Notes: a model not told the origin generated them from the sequence alone. DNA of 64,000 nt from Candidula unifasciata (GCA_905116865.2 CAJHNH020001110.1:134501-198500); one strand, 5' to 3'; numbered from the stretch's first letter, positions 11,224 to 22,967 are shown. Numbers and translations: made by a program.

Positions 11224-11670
11224 TTAAGCTCCAGGTGTTGGTTTCTGCTCCACGGTTTCAAGTACACAAACATTTCAAAGCTTCGCCAATTCCGGTGTTC
11301 CTTTTCGGGACAGTTTGTGTCCATAGCTGTATGGTGTGATGGTTGTGTCCCGTCTGAACATGTCTGGGGTTCTTTCTGCTTGTCCAGTTGTGCCACTCCG
11401 ATTTTGTTTTGCGTGTCTTATCAATTGACTGTGCCGCCTCCTGTGTCTTAAGTATGCCTGTAATGATAAATGAGCTGTTCTCCTTCCATCTTATGTGACG
11501 ATAGTATTCCTGAGAGTGTCTTTACTCTGTCCGTTTTGGTTGCCTGTCGCCTCTGGTTGTGAGCTGGCAATTCGCCTGCTTTAAAAAACGTGTGACGCTA
11601 GAGAAGCGCTGCCTGAGAAAGAAGCAAACAATTTCAAGGGCCGATCAAGTAAGTAAAATGAACCTTGTCG
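11224..11670. other. unannotated intergenic sequence
   Basis: This T- and GT-rich unique sequence lies between the minisatellite and the RPL36A pseudogene. No gene or repeat family was recognised. Confidence 0.5.
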
Positions 11671-11681
11671 ACGCCTCTAAG

Positions 11682-12082
11682 TTTTTTTTTTTTTTTTTTT
11701 AAAGTTTAGAACTTCAAGTTACATTTTCTGTGATGTCAGTGAAATAATGCAGCCTAGAACATGATCATCTGGCTCTTTCTCTTCTTATCATTTCCCAACT
11801 CGAAGTGTTTGCATCGCTTGATCGGAAGCTGTTTTCTGTATTTGCATTCTGTGCATTCCATTCGCAGCACAGTCTTTCTTGTGGTCTTGGTCTTCTTTCT
11901 TAACACAGGCTTAGACTGACCACCATAACCGCTCTGTTTCCGGTCGTTACGTCTTTTACCTTGTGCGCCCAGTGAGACTTTCCCTACTTTGTAGTGTGTC
12001 ACTTTGTAGACTGTGTTTTTTGCATTGTTTGCCCTTGTAAAATGTGCAGAACGTTCACCATGGTTAGATTCACATATTTTCT
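11682..12082 (-). pseudogene. RPL36A: processed pseudogene of ribosomal protein L36a (eL42)
   Basis: The minus strand at 12002-11754 encodes about 80 residues matching the RPL36A body, including [26 protein letters not shown] and DKKRKSQ, and ends at a stop at the family's normal C-terminus. Upstream, an ATG with MVNV is present near 12062, but the following residues (GKQCKKH) fall in another frame. A frameshift and a small deletion separate it from the body. There are no introns. The 3' UTR runs into poly(A), seen as about 22 T from 11682. An imperfect 11-bp direct repeat flanks the copy (ACGCCTCTAAG at 11671-11681, ACGTCTTTAAG at 12083-12093; 9 of 11 match). All of this indicates LINE-mediated retroposition of an mRNA. 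The functional eL42 gene must be elsewhere. One break only suggests moderate age. Confidence 0.9.
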
Positions 12083-12099
12083 ACGTCTTTAAGTGTCAT

Positions 12100-12222
12100 G
12101 GGCATACAGGGCTAGATGTATATTTCACAGAACCAATCGGCACCCGGTGGGTGATGTGGTTAATATCGCATCGGCCGCCTTTACTAAACAGGGCTTGACC
12201 TGGCACCCGTTTAAGGATGGGT
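12100..12222 (-). mobile_element. SINE-B fragment (tail part)
   Basis: Shared blocks are CATACAGGGCTAGATGTATAT, CGGCACCCGGTGGGTGATGT, CGGCCGCCTTTACT and GGGTCGACC, as in copies at 17930, 24900 and 50785. The tRNA-like head is replaced by a LINE fragment. Confidence 0.8.
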
Positions 12223-12325
12223 CGACCTAGGAGCCAAGCTCATTCCTAGAAGCGGGAGAGCTTTAATCATACAGGCGGTGATGGGAGCGACGTTCTGTAA
12301 ACGGCCTGCTCCCTGATGATGGTTA
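12223..12325 (+). mobile_element. LINE 3' end fragment
   Basis: GCGGGAGAGCT, ATGGGAGCGACGTTCTG and CCTGCTCCCTGATGATGG match the last part of the LINE ends at 15870-16175 and 44230-44720, whose tail is (ATG)n. Confidence 0.7.
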
Positions 12326-12967
12326 TGGGGAGGGGAGCAGCAGGTGACAACATCTGGAGCAAAGATGGTCAGATATGTCAGCCAGCAGTTGGCTATCTTT
12401 AAAACAGTGGTCTCCAACCTGAGGATAAAATAGGGGAAAAGGGGGGGGGGGGGGGAGTTTCAAGGGGACGCCTCAAACTAATTTAAAACTAATATGAAAT
12501 AATCGGGATTTTCAGCTTTAACAGTCATAAAAACAAAACAGCGCTGCCAGCTTGATGTGGACAGTGATCTGCATTGTACCTTGTCCAACATGAGACGAAA
12601 AGCAGCAGATGACTTCTCTGTAGCCAAATGATGAGAATACCCTAGGCAGATAAAAGAAAGTCACGAGGATGTCCTAAAAAAAAACTGACTACCGAAAAGA
12701 ACTAATTACCAATATCAGAAGGAGACAATCTACATGCTTTCGTCATGTCACTAGAAGGAGAAACACTAGAGTATATTGTGACAGTGGGGCAGATGGAAGG
12801 GAAGACAGTCAGAGGAGGACCGAGAGAGAAATCGGACAGTTTGTCATCATGGCATGAAGGATCATTTATGTCAGATGGACATGCCTACCAAAGCCACGCG
12901 GCATGGACTTTAAGAAGAAAAATACCCACATGCCCGATGTGCCAGAGGCAAGAAAATTATCTGTACT
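12326..12967. other. unannotated sequence with a poly-G run
   Basis: No gene was recognised. At 12405 the string CAGTGGTCTCCAACCT looks like a hAT terminal repeat, but no partner end was found. A G-run lies at about 12441-12456. Confidence 0.45.
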
Positions 12968-13217
12968 TTCCCGGTGTGTATTTTGGGACCCCACTGAGAG
13001 TTAAAAAAAAAAAAAAAACACTGTCTGCCCAGGAAGCATGTGGACTAATCGTGGCTGAACCTCGAGGGGCAAGAGACCAAGAGTCTGTATAAGCCAGATT
13101 AATAAAGCGGTTGCACACATAAAGCTCAAGTTTTAGAACGGGACTAGGGTCCAGAAGCGGAGGCAGACGAACAACCGGAGCTTTCGCCGCAGGTCACAGC
13201 TGGTCAAGGCGAAGAGG
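12968..13217 (+). mobile_element. interspersed repeat R1
   Basis: The copy shows TTTTGGGACCCCACTG, a poly-A run at about 13004-13018, TAAGCCAGATTAATAAAGCGG, ACTAGGGTCCAGAAG and ACAGCTGGTCAAGGCGAAGAGG. It is more diverged than other copies. Confidence 0.8.
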
Positions 13218-15184
13218 ATTCTCAACTTTAAAAAAAAATATATTATAATTACCTATATGGCCTTAGAAATAGAGTTTCTGTGACAAATAGAAAGGATACT
13301 AAAAAAAAAAAAAAAGTCCTCGATGCAAACTGAAAGCTAATTAGATAAATTGAACGGAGACAGTCAAGATTATTTCTTTCTGACCTGTTATGAAAGGAAT
13401 TTTCGCCCACTGCCAGTGTCAAGACCGCATAAGAAGGGAGGAGGGTTAGGCGCTGAGCTCCTCCGCACTTTAAAATAACAACCTTGCAACAGAAACTCTC
13501 GAAAGTAGGCTATTCCAGTATTACAACGGAATGACAGAATCTACCGAAAGCCCTGTGTGACTTATAAATGCATTGTCTATGTGTGTTGTAAGATGATACA
13601 GATCTTCTTGCCCCAACGTTCCTTTTACCGTTCTCGATTGCGGCATTGTAAAGCATACTAGTTCTATTTCTCGTCTGGGCTGGCGGTAAAAAGGAAGGCG
13701 ATGAGATGATAACGATGTTGATGAGGTGAAAAGGAATAAACTAGACAACTTGGTGACAACTGACAAAGCTTATGGTTAAAAGTGTGGCAGGATGATAAAA
13801 TACAATGAAACATCAGGGTGTTAGTGTACCTGGATACGAGTTTTTCACGACAGGACGATACAACTGGCAAAGTTGATAGGAGAAGAGCAAAACAGTGACA
13901 CTTCAGGATAAGAGTGTACCGGGATACGAGATCAAGCTAGCATTTTTGCTTCAGAGGTGAAGTCCAAGATGCGAATCTAATTACAAGAAATTATACACAA
14001 CACACCGTTTCAAACGTTGCTTCAGAGTAACAGAAAGCATAAATTTCATACTGTGTGAATTTTGGTAAGATCATTGCAACATAGTGACCTGTCTGTGGAT
14101 AAATCCTATGGTTTGTTTTCAAATAAGGCATTTAATAAGGCGAGATGCGGGCATGTTCGTGATTTGTACCTAAGTATGCAATGGTAGAATTTCAGGCACA
14201 TTAGGACACTTTTGTTACCATTTTTTTCTTTCTTGGCTCTCAAATCGCCTGGCATTGGGACAGAAACATGGGAGGTTGTCGCACAAAACAGATCTGGATG
14301 GCGCAGTCCTAAAACACGGCACATCAGCCTGCTAGGCCGCGGAGGTTTGACTGGCAAAGAGAAGGAGGCAGGCTATAGACAGAACCGTGTGTGACAAAAC
14401 CCCTCTCAACTGTTGTTTTCATCTTTTGTCCAAAACAGCTCAAGAACTTTCCAGGTTAATATTGGACTCAACAGCCATCTTCATGATCACAATCACTGAT
14501 CATTCTCAAGTATGACTGTGAAGTGGTCTTCATCACCTGTGAAGGACCAACAAGAAACTCTACTTTTACAATCACTCATCGACTGATGCGACCAACGACG
14601 TCCTAGTGTTTTAGGAACCAGTTCTCTTCAACATTCAAACCGTGCAAAATGTCAGTCAAGGACCGGGGGTGGGGGGGGGGGGGGGGGGGGGGGGGTTAAA
14701 GAATGCCCAGGCTCAAACAGATCATCAAGGTATGGCAAGAATGGAGTGACCAGATCTATCGACACTCAACACTCGACGTGACTGTAACAATATTCCCAGT
14801 ATTATGACGTCGGGTTATAACTGAACTCTTTCTATTTGCTTTTGACAGGATTTGTTTCTGGTTCGTCTCAGTACAAACCAGTGAATAAGCACTTCTCTAC
14901 TGTTTATGATACAGCTCATTACTCACATAATATATATATATAGTGTGTGTGTGTGTGAAGTGAAACGCGAAGCTGTAAATGTACTATATACAATCAGCAC
15001 TAAAAGCTTTTAGTTAAAAAACCCGTAGAGAAGATCATTGTGCAACCCTGGCTTATAATAAATCAAAAACAATTAGAGATAACAGATGAAGAACGACAAT
15101 ATTTCGGATAACACTGACGTCACTATGCTGTCTCGGCAGACTTCTTTGTAGACAACTAACAGAGACCACAACAAGCACAGTTAG
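13218..15184. other. unannotated sequence with simple-repeat islands
   Basis: No exon or repeat family was recognised over almost 2 kb. There are poly-A runs near 13230 and 13300, a G-run at about 14666-14696, and TA then GT dinucleotide runs at 14929-14958. Short minus-strand frames at 13521-13870 and 14106-14357 have no recognisable motif. Confidence 0.5.
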
Positions 15185-15485
15185 GGGATCCATGTGTGGG
15201 TTCCAGTGCCCCATTAGGCGGGGTGGGGGGGGGGGGGGGGCAAGAACAGACCTACTAACCCCAAACAAGCGTGTCGTAAAAGTCGATTATTTAGCGGTGT
15301 TTCTTTTGAAGTCGGCGTGTGTCTGCTTGACATACGAGAAGCCAACGGTCTGCACACAAAAAAGCCGGATCTGTAAAACGCATGTGCACGCTAAACTCCA
15401 GTTCGGCAACAAGACTAAAGTCCAGAAGTGGATGAACAATCAAAACTTCCCACTGCAGTTTACAACTGGTGAACGTGATGAAAAA
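15185..15485 (+). mobile_element. interspersed repeat R1, full-length copy
   Basis: The copy runs from CATGTGTGGGTTCCAGTGCC through a G-run (15222-15240) to AAGCCGGATCTGTAAAACGC, GTGGATGAACAATC and ACAACTGGTGAACG. It ends directly in the 24-bp tandem array. Confidence 0.88.
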
Positions 15486-15493
15486 AAATAATG

Positions 15494-15832
15494 ACAATCA
15501 ACAACTACAATCAAGAGAGACTGCAACAACTACAATCAAGAGACACTGCAACAACTACAATCAAGAAAGACTGCAACAACTACAATCAAGAGAGACTGCA
15601 ACAACTACAATCAAGAGAGACTGCAACAACTACAATCAAGAGAAGCAACCAATTACAATCAACAATCAAGAGAGACTGCAACAACTACAATCAAGAGAGA
15701 CTGCAACAACTACAATCAAGAGAGACTGCAACAACTACAATCAAGAGAGACTGAAACAACTACAATCAAGAGAGTTGGCAATAACTACAATTAGGAGAGA
15801 CTGCAACAATTACAATCAATAATCAAGAGAGA
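15494..15832 (+). repeat. 24-bp minisatellite
   Basis: The unit CAACTACAATCAAGAGAGAC plus TGCA is repeated about 13 times with small insertions. It begins at the tail of an R1 copy, so it was probably seeded there. Confidence 0.93.
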
Positions 15833-15869
15833 CTGCAGAAACGACACTCAATAAAAACAAATACTGACA

Positions 15870-16175
15870 TTCTAATTGATCTAACAACATTAAAGATTGG
15901 CTAATAAACAGCATCCTGTCTTGGGATCTGAAATACTTTGGCCATATCAAGCAACATGGCGGATGGGACACAAATAATAGAAGGCATGGTGGAAATGAGG
16001 TCCAGGGGTCGACCAACACGATGATGGGCAAAAGATTTCAGTGACTCCTTGCGTATGAAAGTGTATGAGGCGGGAGAGCTAGCCAGAGACCGAGCGCTTC
16101 CCCCCCCCCCCTCCCTCAGGCAGATGTGATGAGAGCGACGTTGTGCAAAGTACCTGCTACATGTTGATGATGCAT
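15870..16175 (+). mobile_element. LINE 3' end fragment
   Basis: In broken frames it reads KYFGHIKQH, then SRGRPTR, then the GAGELARDRA region. It ends GAGCGACGTTGTGCAAAGTACC followed by TGATGATG. The same 3' end is seen at 36380-36850 and 44230-44720. A C-run at 16100-16109 interrupts the frame. Confidence 0.85.
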
Positions 16176-17395
16176 AAATTCTTTGCCGAATCTTCAGATA
16201 TCTAGCTCGATTCCCAGTCAGTTCAGACTGAGTACATAATATAACAGTTTGTATAGCTGGTAAGTAATGCACCAATGCAAACGGGAAGAAGTATGGACAG
16301 AGTTGATATCATCAACGGTGTGTTAGGACTAGGTTGGGAAAATAAAGGCGATCTCTGACGCCAAGACGACTGCACGACCGATGAGTTAAGCTTGGTGAAG
16401 CACGCCAGTAGTACAGAAGGGGCTATACCGTTTTCGAGGTAAAGACGTGAGATACTAAAACCAACTCCGCATGAGAACACCCAGTAGAGGTACCTTGGAG
16501 TGGCTGCTGCATAAGAGGACTGAGAACGCATGGGGATGCCCAACGTGCAAAGACATCGACTGGGATAAAATAATATAACATAGTTTATGCGTTCTGTGAA
16601 ACGCAGACATATCAGCTGCGGGGAGAACCACTATACCAGTGAAAAATCACACACAATCAATGAACAGATACTGATGGCACCCTGTGGAAAAAAAGAAAGA
16701 CGTTCCCAAACACCCCCTCCCTATTTTAATCCCCGAATCTGACGTACTAATTATTCCACGAACTTGACATACACTCCCCAGTTACTCCCTGAACCTGATA
16801 TCCACTCCTCTCTTGACTCCCCGGACCTGACATTGTCCCTGAGTTAATTCCCAAAATGCGACATACCTGAAACCGACATATCTGAAAACGACATCCCCTC
16901 CCCAAGTTAATCCCCGAACCTCACATAGCCTTCATCCCCCCCCCCCCCCCCCCCCTTACTCAACAGATGCCGGAACTAGCTGATCCGGCCGGCAACCTCT
17001 TACTGGGGAAATCTCTGGCAAGTCATTAGCTAATCAACCGTGACCATGTGGTTTTTGTGAGAATCACATGCTGTTGAAACGGAGAAACCCGACATCTTGC
17101 AGGCACAGACAGACCCTCAGTGATGGATCGAGCTTTTCATAGCATCTTTGTTTGCTTATCTGCACGATTTATTCCCGCCCGTGCGTGTGTGCGTGTGTGC
17201 GAGTGTGAGCTCTCGCTTGCTATTTCTGCGCAAGGTTCATTTGTTTCCTTCTGTTTATTTCCCAATAGACACTGTCGTTGCCTTTCTTTTAGTTGCATGT
17301 GTTCTTTCCTTCCTGGCGTGAAGTCTTCTACCTCTTCTTTAGATACAGCAAAGGCCTAAACATATTAAATGTAAGGACCCTTGTTTCAGGCCTTA
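16176..17395. other. unannotated sequence with C-rich degenerate repeats
   Basis: No gene was recognised. From about 16700 to 16960 there are loosely repeated CTGACAT, CTCCCC and CCCCGAACCTGA motifs ending in a C-run at 16937-16955. A minus-strand open frame at 16223-16543 has no recognisable domain. Confidence 0.5.
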
Positions 17396-17929
17396 ACCCC
17401 TACTGGCTTTCATGGCACTAGGCAATTTGTGGAGGTCAACAGAAATTACAAGAAATACTAAACTAAAAATTTGTAATTCTAATGTCAAATCAGTACTTTT
17501 GTATGGGGCGGAAACATGGAGAACAACCAAGGCAATTACTAATAAATTGCAGACATTCATTAACTGGTGCCTGCGCAGAATAGAGGGAATAAAATGGTAT
17601 GATAGAATAACTAATGTAGAACTTTGGGAGAGAACTAAACAGGCTCCAGTGTATCAGGAGGTGAGGAAAAGACGCTGGCGTTGGATAGGGCACACACTGA
17701 GAAAACAGGAGAACAGCATAACTACAATGTCTTTGCATTGGAACACACAGGGGCATAGGAATAAAGGAAGGCCAAAAAACATATGTAGAAGAGAGCTGGA
17801 GAATGAGGTTAGAAAGATTGGGAGGACATGGGGAGAGCTCAATGTAATGGCGAAGGATAGAACGATTTGGCGTGAGTTGGTTGAGGGCCTATGCTCCATC
17901 GGGGGATAGAAAGGCAGAAGAAGAAGAAC
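17396..17929 (+). mobile_element. 5'-truncated LINE, C-terminal reverse-transcriptase region
   Basis: An uninterrupted frame (17412-17909) encodes the C-terminal part of a non-LTR polyprotein: LLYGAETWRTTK, FINWCLRRIEGIKWYD, RRWRWIGHTLRK, NKGRPKN and DRTIWRELVEGLCS, then a stop. The 3' tail is GGCAGAAGAAGAAG. The catalytic RT motifs are missing because of 5' truncation. This is the most intact LINE fragment here, so the insertion is probably the youngest. Confidence 0.9.
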
Positions 17930-18178
17930 CCGAACTGGGCATATAGGGCTAGACCTATATTTTATAGACCAACCGTCACTCGATGAGTGATGTGGTATAC
18001 ATCCCTCTGGTGGCTTTTACTTCCCATGACTTTACCTGGTACTGATTTAAGGCTAGGCTGACCAGGAAGCAAAGTCATCTCTGAAGGAAGAAAAACAGCC
18101 CGGCTCCGTTTGGATTCAAACCCATGACCTTTATACACGCAGGCGAGTATAGCTACACCACGGCGAAAGCATAACATC
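17930..18178 (-). mobile_element. SINE-B, full-length copy
   Basis: Read on the minus strand it starts with a tRNA-like head (GTGGTGTAGCTATACTCGCC, then GGGTTTGAATCC as B box) near 18178-18105. It continues through the shared core (CAGGTAAAGTCATGGGAAGT) to a tail containing ATATAGGTCTAGCCCTATAT. It sits immediately after the LINE tail. Confidence 0.85.
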
Positions 18179-20095
18179 AGAAGGTACAGGGCTCACACTT
18201 TCTATCATTAGAGAGAAGGTGGCAACAAGACCGTGCCTGAAAGACAGAGGATAAATTGGTTTGGTCATGGATGAAGAATGCAGCCAGACCGGAACTGTAC
18301 ATAATAGACTTTCAATAGCACAATTTAAGGGCGGAAGGCAAGATAACGACACAGAAAATGACGAATATATAAGTTGTAGCTTAAACCTGCAAATAATGAT
18401 TAAAACCATCACTCAAACCACTCAAGAAGAAAGCACAAGACAAATACAGACGACACGAGAATAGGATACAGCAGCGTGTCAACAAAGGAACAAGACACGC
18501 ATGGAATCCAGGAGTTGTCATTCCTAAAACAGGCTATTGAAAACATGCTTGGCAAGTCATGAAGACCAGCTTGTTAAACACGGGATTAAAACATCAATTA
18601 TATTAGGTTATAAAGATATTAGCATACGCATATCCGGCTAATCACAACAGGACACGGAGACAGAACAAGGTCAATATTATCGGATAGTTTATATTACATT
18701 TCTCGGCTAATGGTTTAAGGCGAGTCTCACGGATGGTCCCACATTAACTGGATCGGTTTTGATTGTAGATGATGTTTTAAGGTGTTGTGACAGAGGAGGG
18801 TTTCTGTCAAAAGGGAAGTGTCAGCATTTGCTCAAACAGTGGAGCATTATGACTGGCTACAACAGTTACCTATATTGCCAACGTTATCATCACAATAATC
18901 ATCAACACTACCACAACCATCATTATATTCACCACCACCATTGTGGCGTGGTGATTTCGTTCACAGGCATGAGGCAAAGTTAAGTCTGATGTGAGGTGTA
19001 TAAGGAGATACTCCGTACCCCACTCGGGCGCCAGTCCTTCACTGTATTGGTTTTACGGAACCTCATGCAAGACTCCTGTTGCACGTCCCCGTCGTGCGCC
19101 ACGGATAATGTCTCCAATGAGCATTAACAGAGTTGGCAGGGAATCTCGGAGCTGGCGGCCCCTAGAGGTGTAGTGTCCTTTCTGGCTCTCACCAGCCTGC
19201 CCCCAAACGCATGGGTGAAAAGCCTAACAAAACTCAAGGATTGCTTGCTAAATGTACCATCAAATGACAACTCTTGGTTAAAATTTGGGAGCGAATGGAA
19301 AACTGTGCTGCTGAGACTCAACCCTGACCAAGAGATTTACCCGCAGCCAAGACGAGTAACATCTCTTGTGGGTGACTTCTCACAGCGAGATCCTACCTAC
19401 ATACATCCTCAATCCTCAGTGTCGTCGTCACCGCGCTGAGGTACACCACGGCAGCAACTTTTCATATGCTGGCTTGGAAATAATGTCCGACAAAGTTATA
19501 CCCTACGGCACACATGCAAGCTCAAAGTCCGACGATCATAATTCGTACCGATTAGGAAAAGTCCGAATGTCCGTATCCACTGGTCCAACTCACCCGAGTG
19601 TTGGGACCAAACAGGTGAAGCCACGCCTGACGCATTTTGCTTCCCCATTCTGTCGTGCTAAGGGCACAGCTGAAACAACGTTAACGGTGTCTAACGTAAG
19701 ATGAAAAAAGAATGTACCTATTTGTGAGGCCACAAACGTCCTAGACCTGCGGGCTGCTTTCCGCAGATCTCCGGAGAGCGCAGCCTTGTAGCGCGGGAAG
19801 CTCAATACACGGTTGTGAGGTTAAGCAGTCATGGGCAGGACGTGACGATTCCTTGGGTGAGCCCAGAACCAGAGCATCATGTGTCGGCTCTGCATTTATG
19901 GAAGCCTCCTTGGATGGCGGGGAATGCCCATGATCTGCCCCTGCCTTCCCTTGAGGGCTGACAATTCTACATAGAGCTGCCTTAAGGACGACATTCCGGG
20001 GGCCACACCTGTTAATGATCAAAGAGGACACCACACAAATAAGCAAACATCTCGACCCACACAAAAAAATGGCCACAGTCAACCTAGAAATAGGC
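18179..20095. other. unannotated sequence, possibly old LINE remnants
   Basis: A few phrases at 18225-18400 (INWFGH-like, FKGGRQDND) suggest a decayed LINE end. Nothing firm was recognised from 18480 to 20095. The GC-rich minus-strand frame at 19741-20220 has no known domain. Confidence 0.45.
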
Positions 20096-20097
20096 TT

Positions 20098-20275
20098 GAC
20101 GTCTTCCCTCGAAGTCGGAGTACATCTGCCGGAGAGGCGGGGAACGAGAACTGCAAACAAATAAGCCAGTAAAACGGATGTACACGCAAAACTCAGGTCA
20201 AGGTAAAAGCCAAAAGTCAATTTTGGACGAACAACCGCGACTTACCGCCGGAATTCAAAGCCGGTGAACAAGAAA
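20098..20275 (+). mobile_element. interspersed repeat R1, 5'-truncated
   Basis: The copy starts at GTCTTCCCTCGAAGTCGGAG and contains AAATAAGCCAGTAAAACGG, GACGAACAACCGCGACTT and CAAAGCCGGTGAACAAG. It ends in AAGAAAAAGAAAAAGAAGAAG. Confidence 0.85.
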
Positions 20276-20590
20276 AAGAAAAAGAAGAAGACCACCACCA
20301 TTAAGGTCACCACTACTACCACCATTATTATATTCACCACTACCACCACCCTCATTATATTCAGCATTATGGTCACCACTACCACCACCATCATTATATT
20401 CACCACAACCACCACCATCATTATTTTCACCCCTACCACCACCATCATTATATTCACCATTATGGTCACCACTACCACCACCATCATTATATTCACCATT
20501 ATTGTCACCACTACCACCACTATAATTATATTCACCATCACTGTCACCACTACCACCACTACTATCATCAACATCATCATGATGTCCACG
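20276..20590 (+). repeat. degenerate trinucleotide minisatellite (ACC/ATT-rich)
   Basis: Units such as ACCACCACCATCATTATATTC plus ACCATTATGGTC recur about nine times. The array starts at the R1 tail, another case of a tandem array growing from an R1 3' end. Confidence 0.9.
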
Positions 20591-20689
20591 CCATAAACTA
20601 GGATGCAAGAATCTTTAATAAATTTGTTTTCAAGTTACTGCTTGATCTCATCAACAAGCTGCAACTAACACCCCCATTTAATGACAGCA

Positions 20690-20935
20690 ATGACGTTTTA
20701 CTGGTAGGCAAAAATGATTTAACAGAACATCAAGGAATCAAATGGTTTGGTCATCTGGTCAGAATGGAACAAAACCAGACACCAGGAAGAGCTTACTACA
20801 CGGGAACAGCAGGTTTAAAGTCACGAGGCCGACAAAAAAAAAAAAGAGATGGGTGGAGAGAGTCATAGAGACACTACAGATACACAGTATGACATTAAGA
20901 CAAGCTATGGAACTAACAATAGACAAGAAACAACA
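20690..20935 (+). mobile_element. LINE 3' fragment
   Basis: The plus strand reads IKWFGHLVRM, then after a poly-A run KRWVERVIETL, as in the C-terminal region of non-LTR elements. It is broken by frameshifts and runs into the 60-bp minisatellite. Confidence 0.75.
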
Positions 20936-21676
20936 TCTATCTCCTGATGGTGATGCTTTTCAGCATGAGCAGTAGGATAACAGACAAGAAACAACGTCTA
21001 ACTCCTGTTTGTGATTCTTTCCAGCATGAGCTGTAGGACAACAGACAGGAAACAACGTCTACCTATTTGTGTGATGCTTTCCAGCATGAGCAGTAGGAGA
21101 ACAGACAGGAAACAACGTCTAACTCCTGTTTGTGATGCTTTCCAGCATGAGCAGTAGGAGAACAGACAGGAAACAACGTCTAACTCCTGTTTGTGATGCT
21201 TTCCAGCATGAGCTGTAGGACAACAGACAGGAAATAACGTCTAACTCCTGTTTGTGATGCTTTCCAGCATATGCAGTGGAACAACAGACAGGAAACAACG
21301 TCTACCTCTTTTTGTGATGCTTTCCAGCATGAGCTGTAGGACAACAGACAGGAAATAACGTCTAACTCCTGTTTGTGATGCTTTCCAGCATATGCAGTGG
21401 AACAACAGACAGGAAACAACGTCTACCTCTTTTTGTGATGCTTTCCAGCATGAGCTGTAGGACAACAGACAGGACACAACGTCTAACTCATGTTTGTGAT
21501 GTTTTCCAGCATGAGCAGTAGGATAACAGACAGGAAACAACGTATAACTCCTGTTTGTGATGCTTTCCAGCATGAGCAGTAGGACAACAGACAGGAAACA
21601 ACATCTAACTCCTGTTTGTGATGCTTTCCAGCATATGCAGTGGAACAACAGACAGGAAACAACATGTAACTCCTCT
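20936..21676. repeat. 60-bp minisatellite, about 12 copies
   Basis: The unit contains TGTGATGCTTTCCAGCATGA, GCAGTAGGACAACAGACAGG and AAACAACGTCTAACTCCTGT. Two sub-types alternate (ATGAGCAGTAGG and ATATGCAGTGGA), hinting at a 120-bp higher-order unit in part of the array. Confidence 0.95.
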
Positions 21677-22084
21677 CTACGACATTTTACGGAAACTAAA
21701 TGCATTTGAAATAATTGTCTGAGAAAAAATCATGAACATAAAATGGGCCGAATTCAAAAAAAAAGAGTGAGGAGATTAGAGAAATGTCTGGACAACTACA
21801 CGTACTGACCTCAGTAAGACAAAGAAGCTGGAGATATCTTGGGCCAACTGAGACCAAAGGAGTAAAAAATTACAAAACAAGCAACGCAACGGGAAACAAA
21901 CGGTCTGAGAGAAAGAGGACGTAAAAGAGAGCTTTTGGGAAGAACATAATCACCAGATGCCCAAAAATGCTGGGTGAACTCTGTGTCAGAAAGCGATAAA
22001 GTTGCAAAGCGGTGTCGAGGAACAGAATGCAAGCCCTGCATAAAACAGGTAATGGGTCAAGTCGGGAGATGTCAACCAGCGTCA
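21677..22084. other. unannotated sequence, weak LINE-like remnants
   Basis: A stretch near 21900-21950 reads LRERGRKRELLGRT, reminiscent of LINE C-terminal regions, but the rest could not be aligned by eye. Confidence 0.4.
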
Positions 22085-22362
22085 TTGCACACAGTTATAA
22101 ACCATAAGTGCTCTGCCACCAGTACAGACAGCTGATAAGAAACTGTCCGCCTGCGTCGCCGTCCACACATAACTCTGTAGTTACAGCGAGGTTACTCCAT
22201 TTAACCCAGAGTGTCACTCAGGTACCCATTTCCGAGAGGCTGGGTGAACCCGAGGAACCACTTGGTTTCAAACACCGACCCTAGCTGCAGCGAGTCGCAG
22301 CTGGATTTGAAAGCGAGCCTCCTATCGACTGCGCTAAAGCGGCTCCTGCGAGCCCTATGTGA
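22085..22362 (-). mobile_element. tRNA-derived SINE (local family SINE-C)
   Basis: On the minus strand the head reads TAGCGCAGTCGATAGGAG (A-box region) and later GGTGTTTGAAACC (B box). It continues through GAGTTATGTGTGGACGGCGA and TTTCTTATCAGCTGTCTGTA. The plus-strand copy at 32990-33245 matches over about 250 bp. Confidence 0.85.
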
Positions 22363-22439
22363 CGACGTTCAACGACACACAAAGGATGAAGATGCTGAAA
22401 CATTTCATAATTTAAACGTTAAAAGCACCAACTTAGCAT

Positions 22440-22665
22440 AAACATTTTAAAACATGTCAACGCAGATAGCCAATATATTTTGGACATGTTATGAGAAGTA
22501 ATGGGCTCCAGACTGACGGAAAAAGAGCATCAGGAAGGCAAAGAGATAAACAGCTGGTTGGCGTGGCCAGACGGATAAGGCGAGACAAGAACACTGAACT
22601 GATCTGTGATTCTGGTGATCGTGTATTATGGCAAAATATGACCACTTACGTTCACCGGCACGGCT
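22440..22665 (+). mobile_element. LINE 3' end fragment with (GAT)n tail
   Basis: The plus strand reads YFGHVMRS, GRQRDKQLVGVARRI and DSGDRVLWQNMTTYVHRHG in nearby frames. It ends with GGCTAATGATGATGATGATG. Confidence 0.85.
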
Positions 22666-22878
22666 AATGATGATGATGATGATGATGATGAGGAGGAGGA
22701 GGAGGAGGCGAAGAAGACGAAAAAAAAGAAGAAGAAGAAAAAGAAACAAAAACAAAGCTACTAAATGTTACAACTCAGTCTGCAGGGTGAAATTTCGTCC
22801 ACTGCCTCAGATATCGGCTAAATGGGGCTCATTAAAACAGAGACATGAGCGCATTTACACACACACACCCACCCACAT

Positions 22879-22932
<54 letters not shown>

Positions 22933-22937
22933 GCACG
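22664..22937. repeat. simple-sequence cluster: (ATG)n, (GAG)n, (CA)n
   Basis: (GAT)9 at the LINE tail is followed by AGG and GAAAA tracts to about 22755. After about 100 bp of other sequence, a (CA)n run lies at 22857-22935. Confidence 0.9.
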
Positions 22938-22967
22938 CACAACCACGATGAGTAACCAACGTGAATC

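Noticed and set aside
12405..12420. hAT-like terminus CAGTGGTCTCCAACCT
   Set aside because: No matching inverted end or 8-bp duplication was found within 1 kb.
16223..16543. 106-codon minus-strand frame
   Set aside because: No recognisable domain, and it adjoins a decayed LINE end.
19741..20220. 159-codon minus-strand frame in a GC-rich region
   Set aside because: No recognisable domain. It overlaps an R1 copy at one end and lacks splice or start context.
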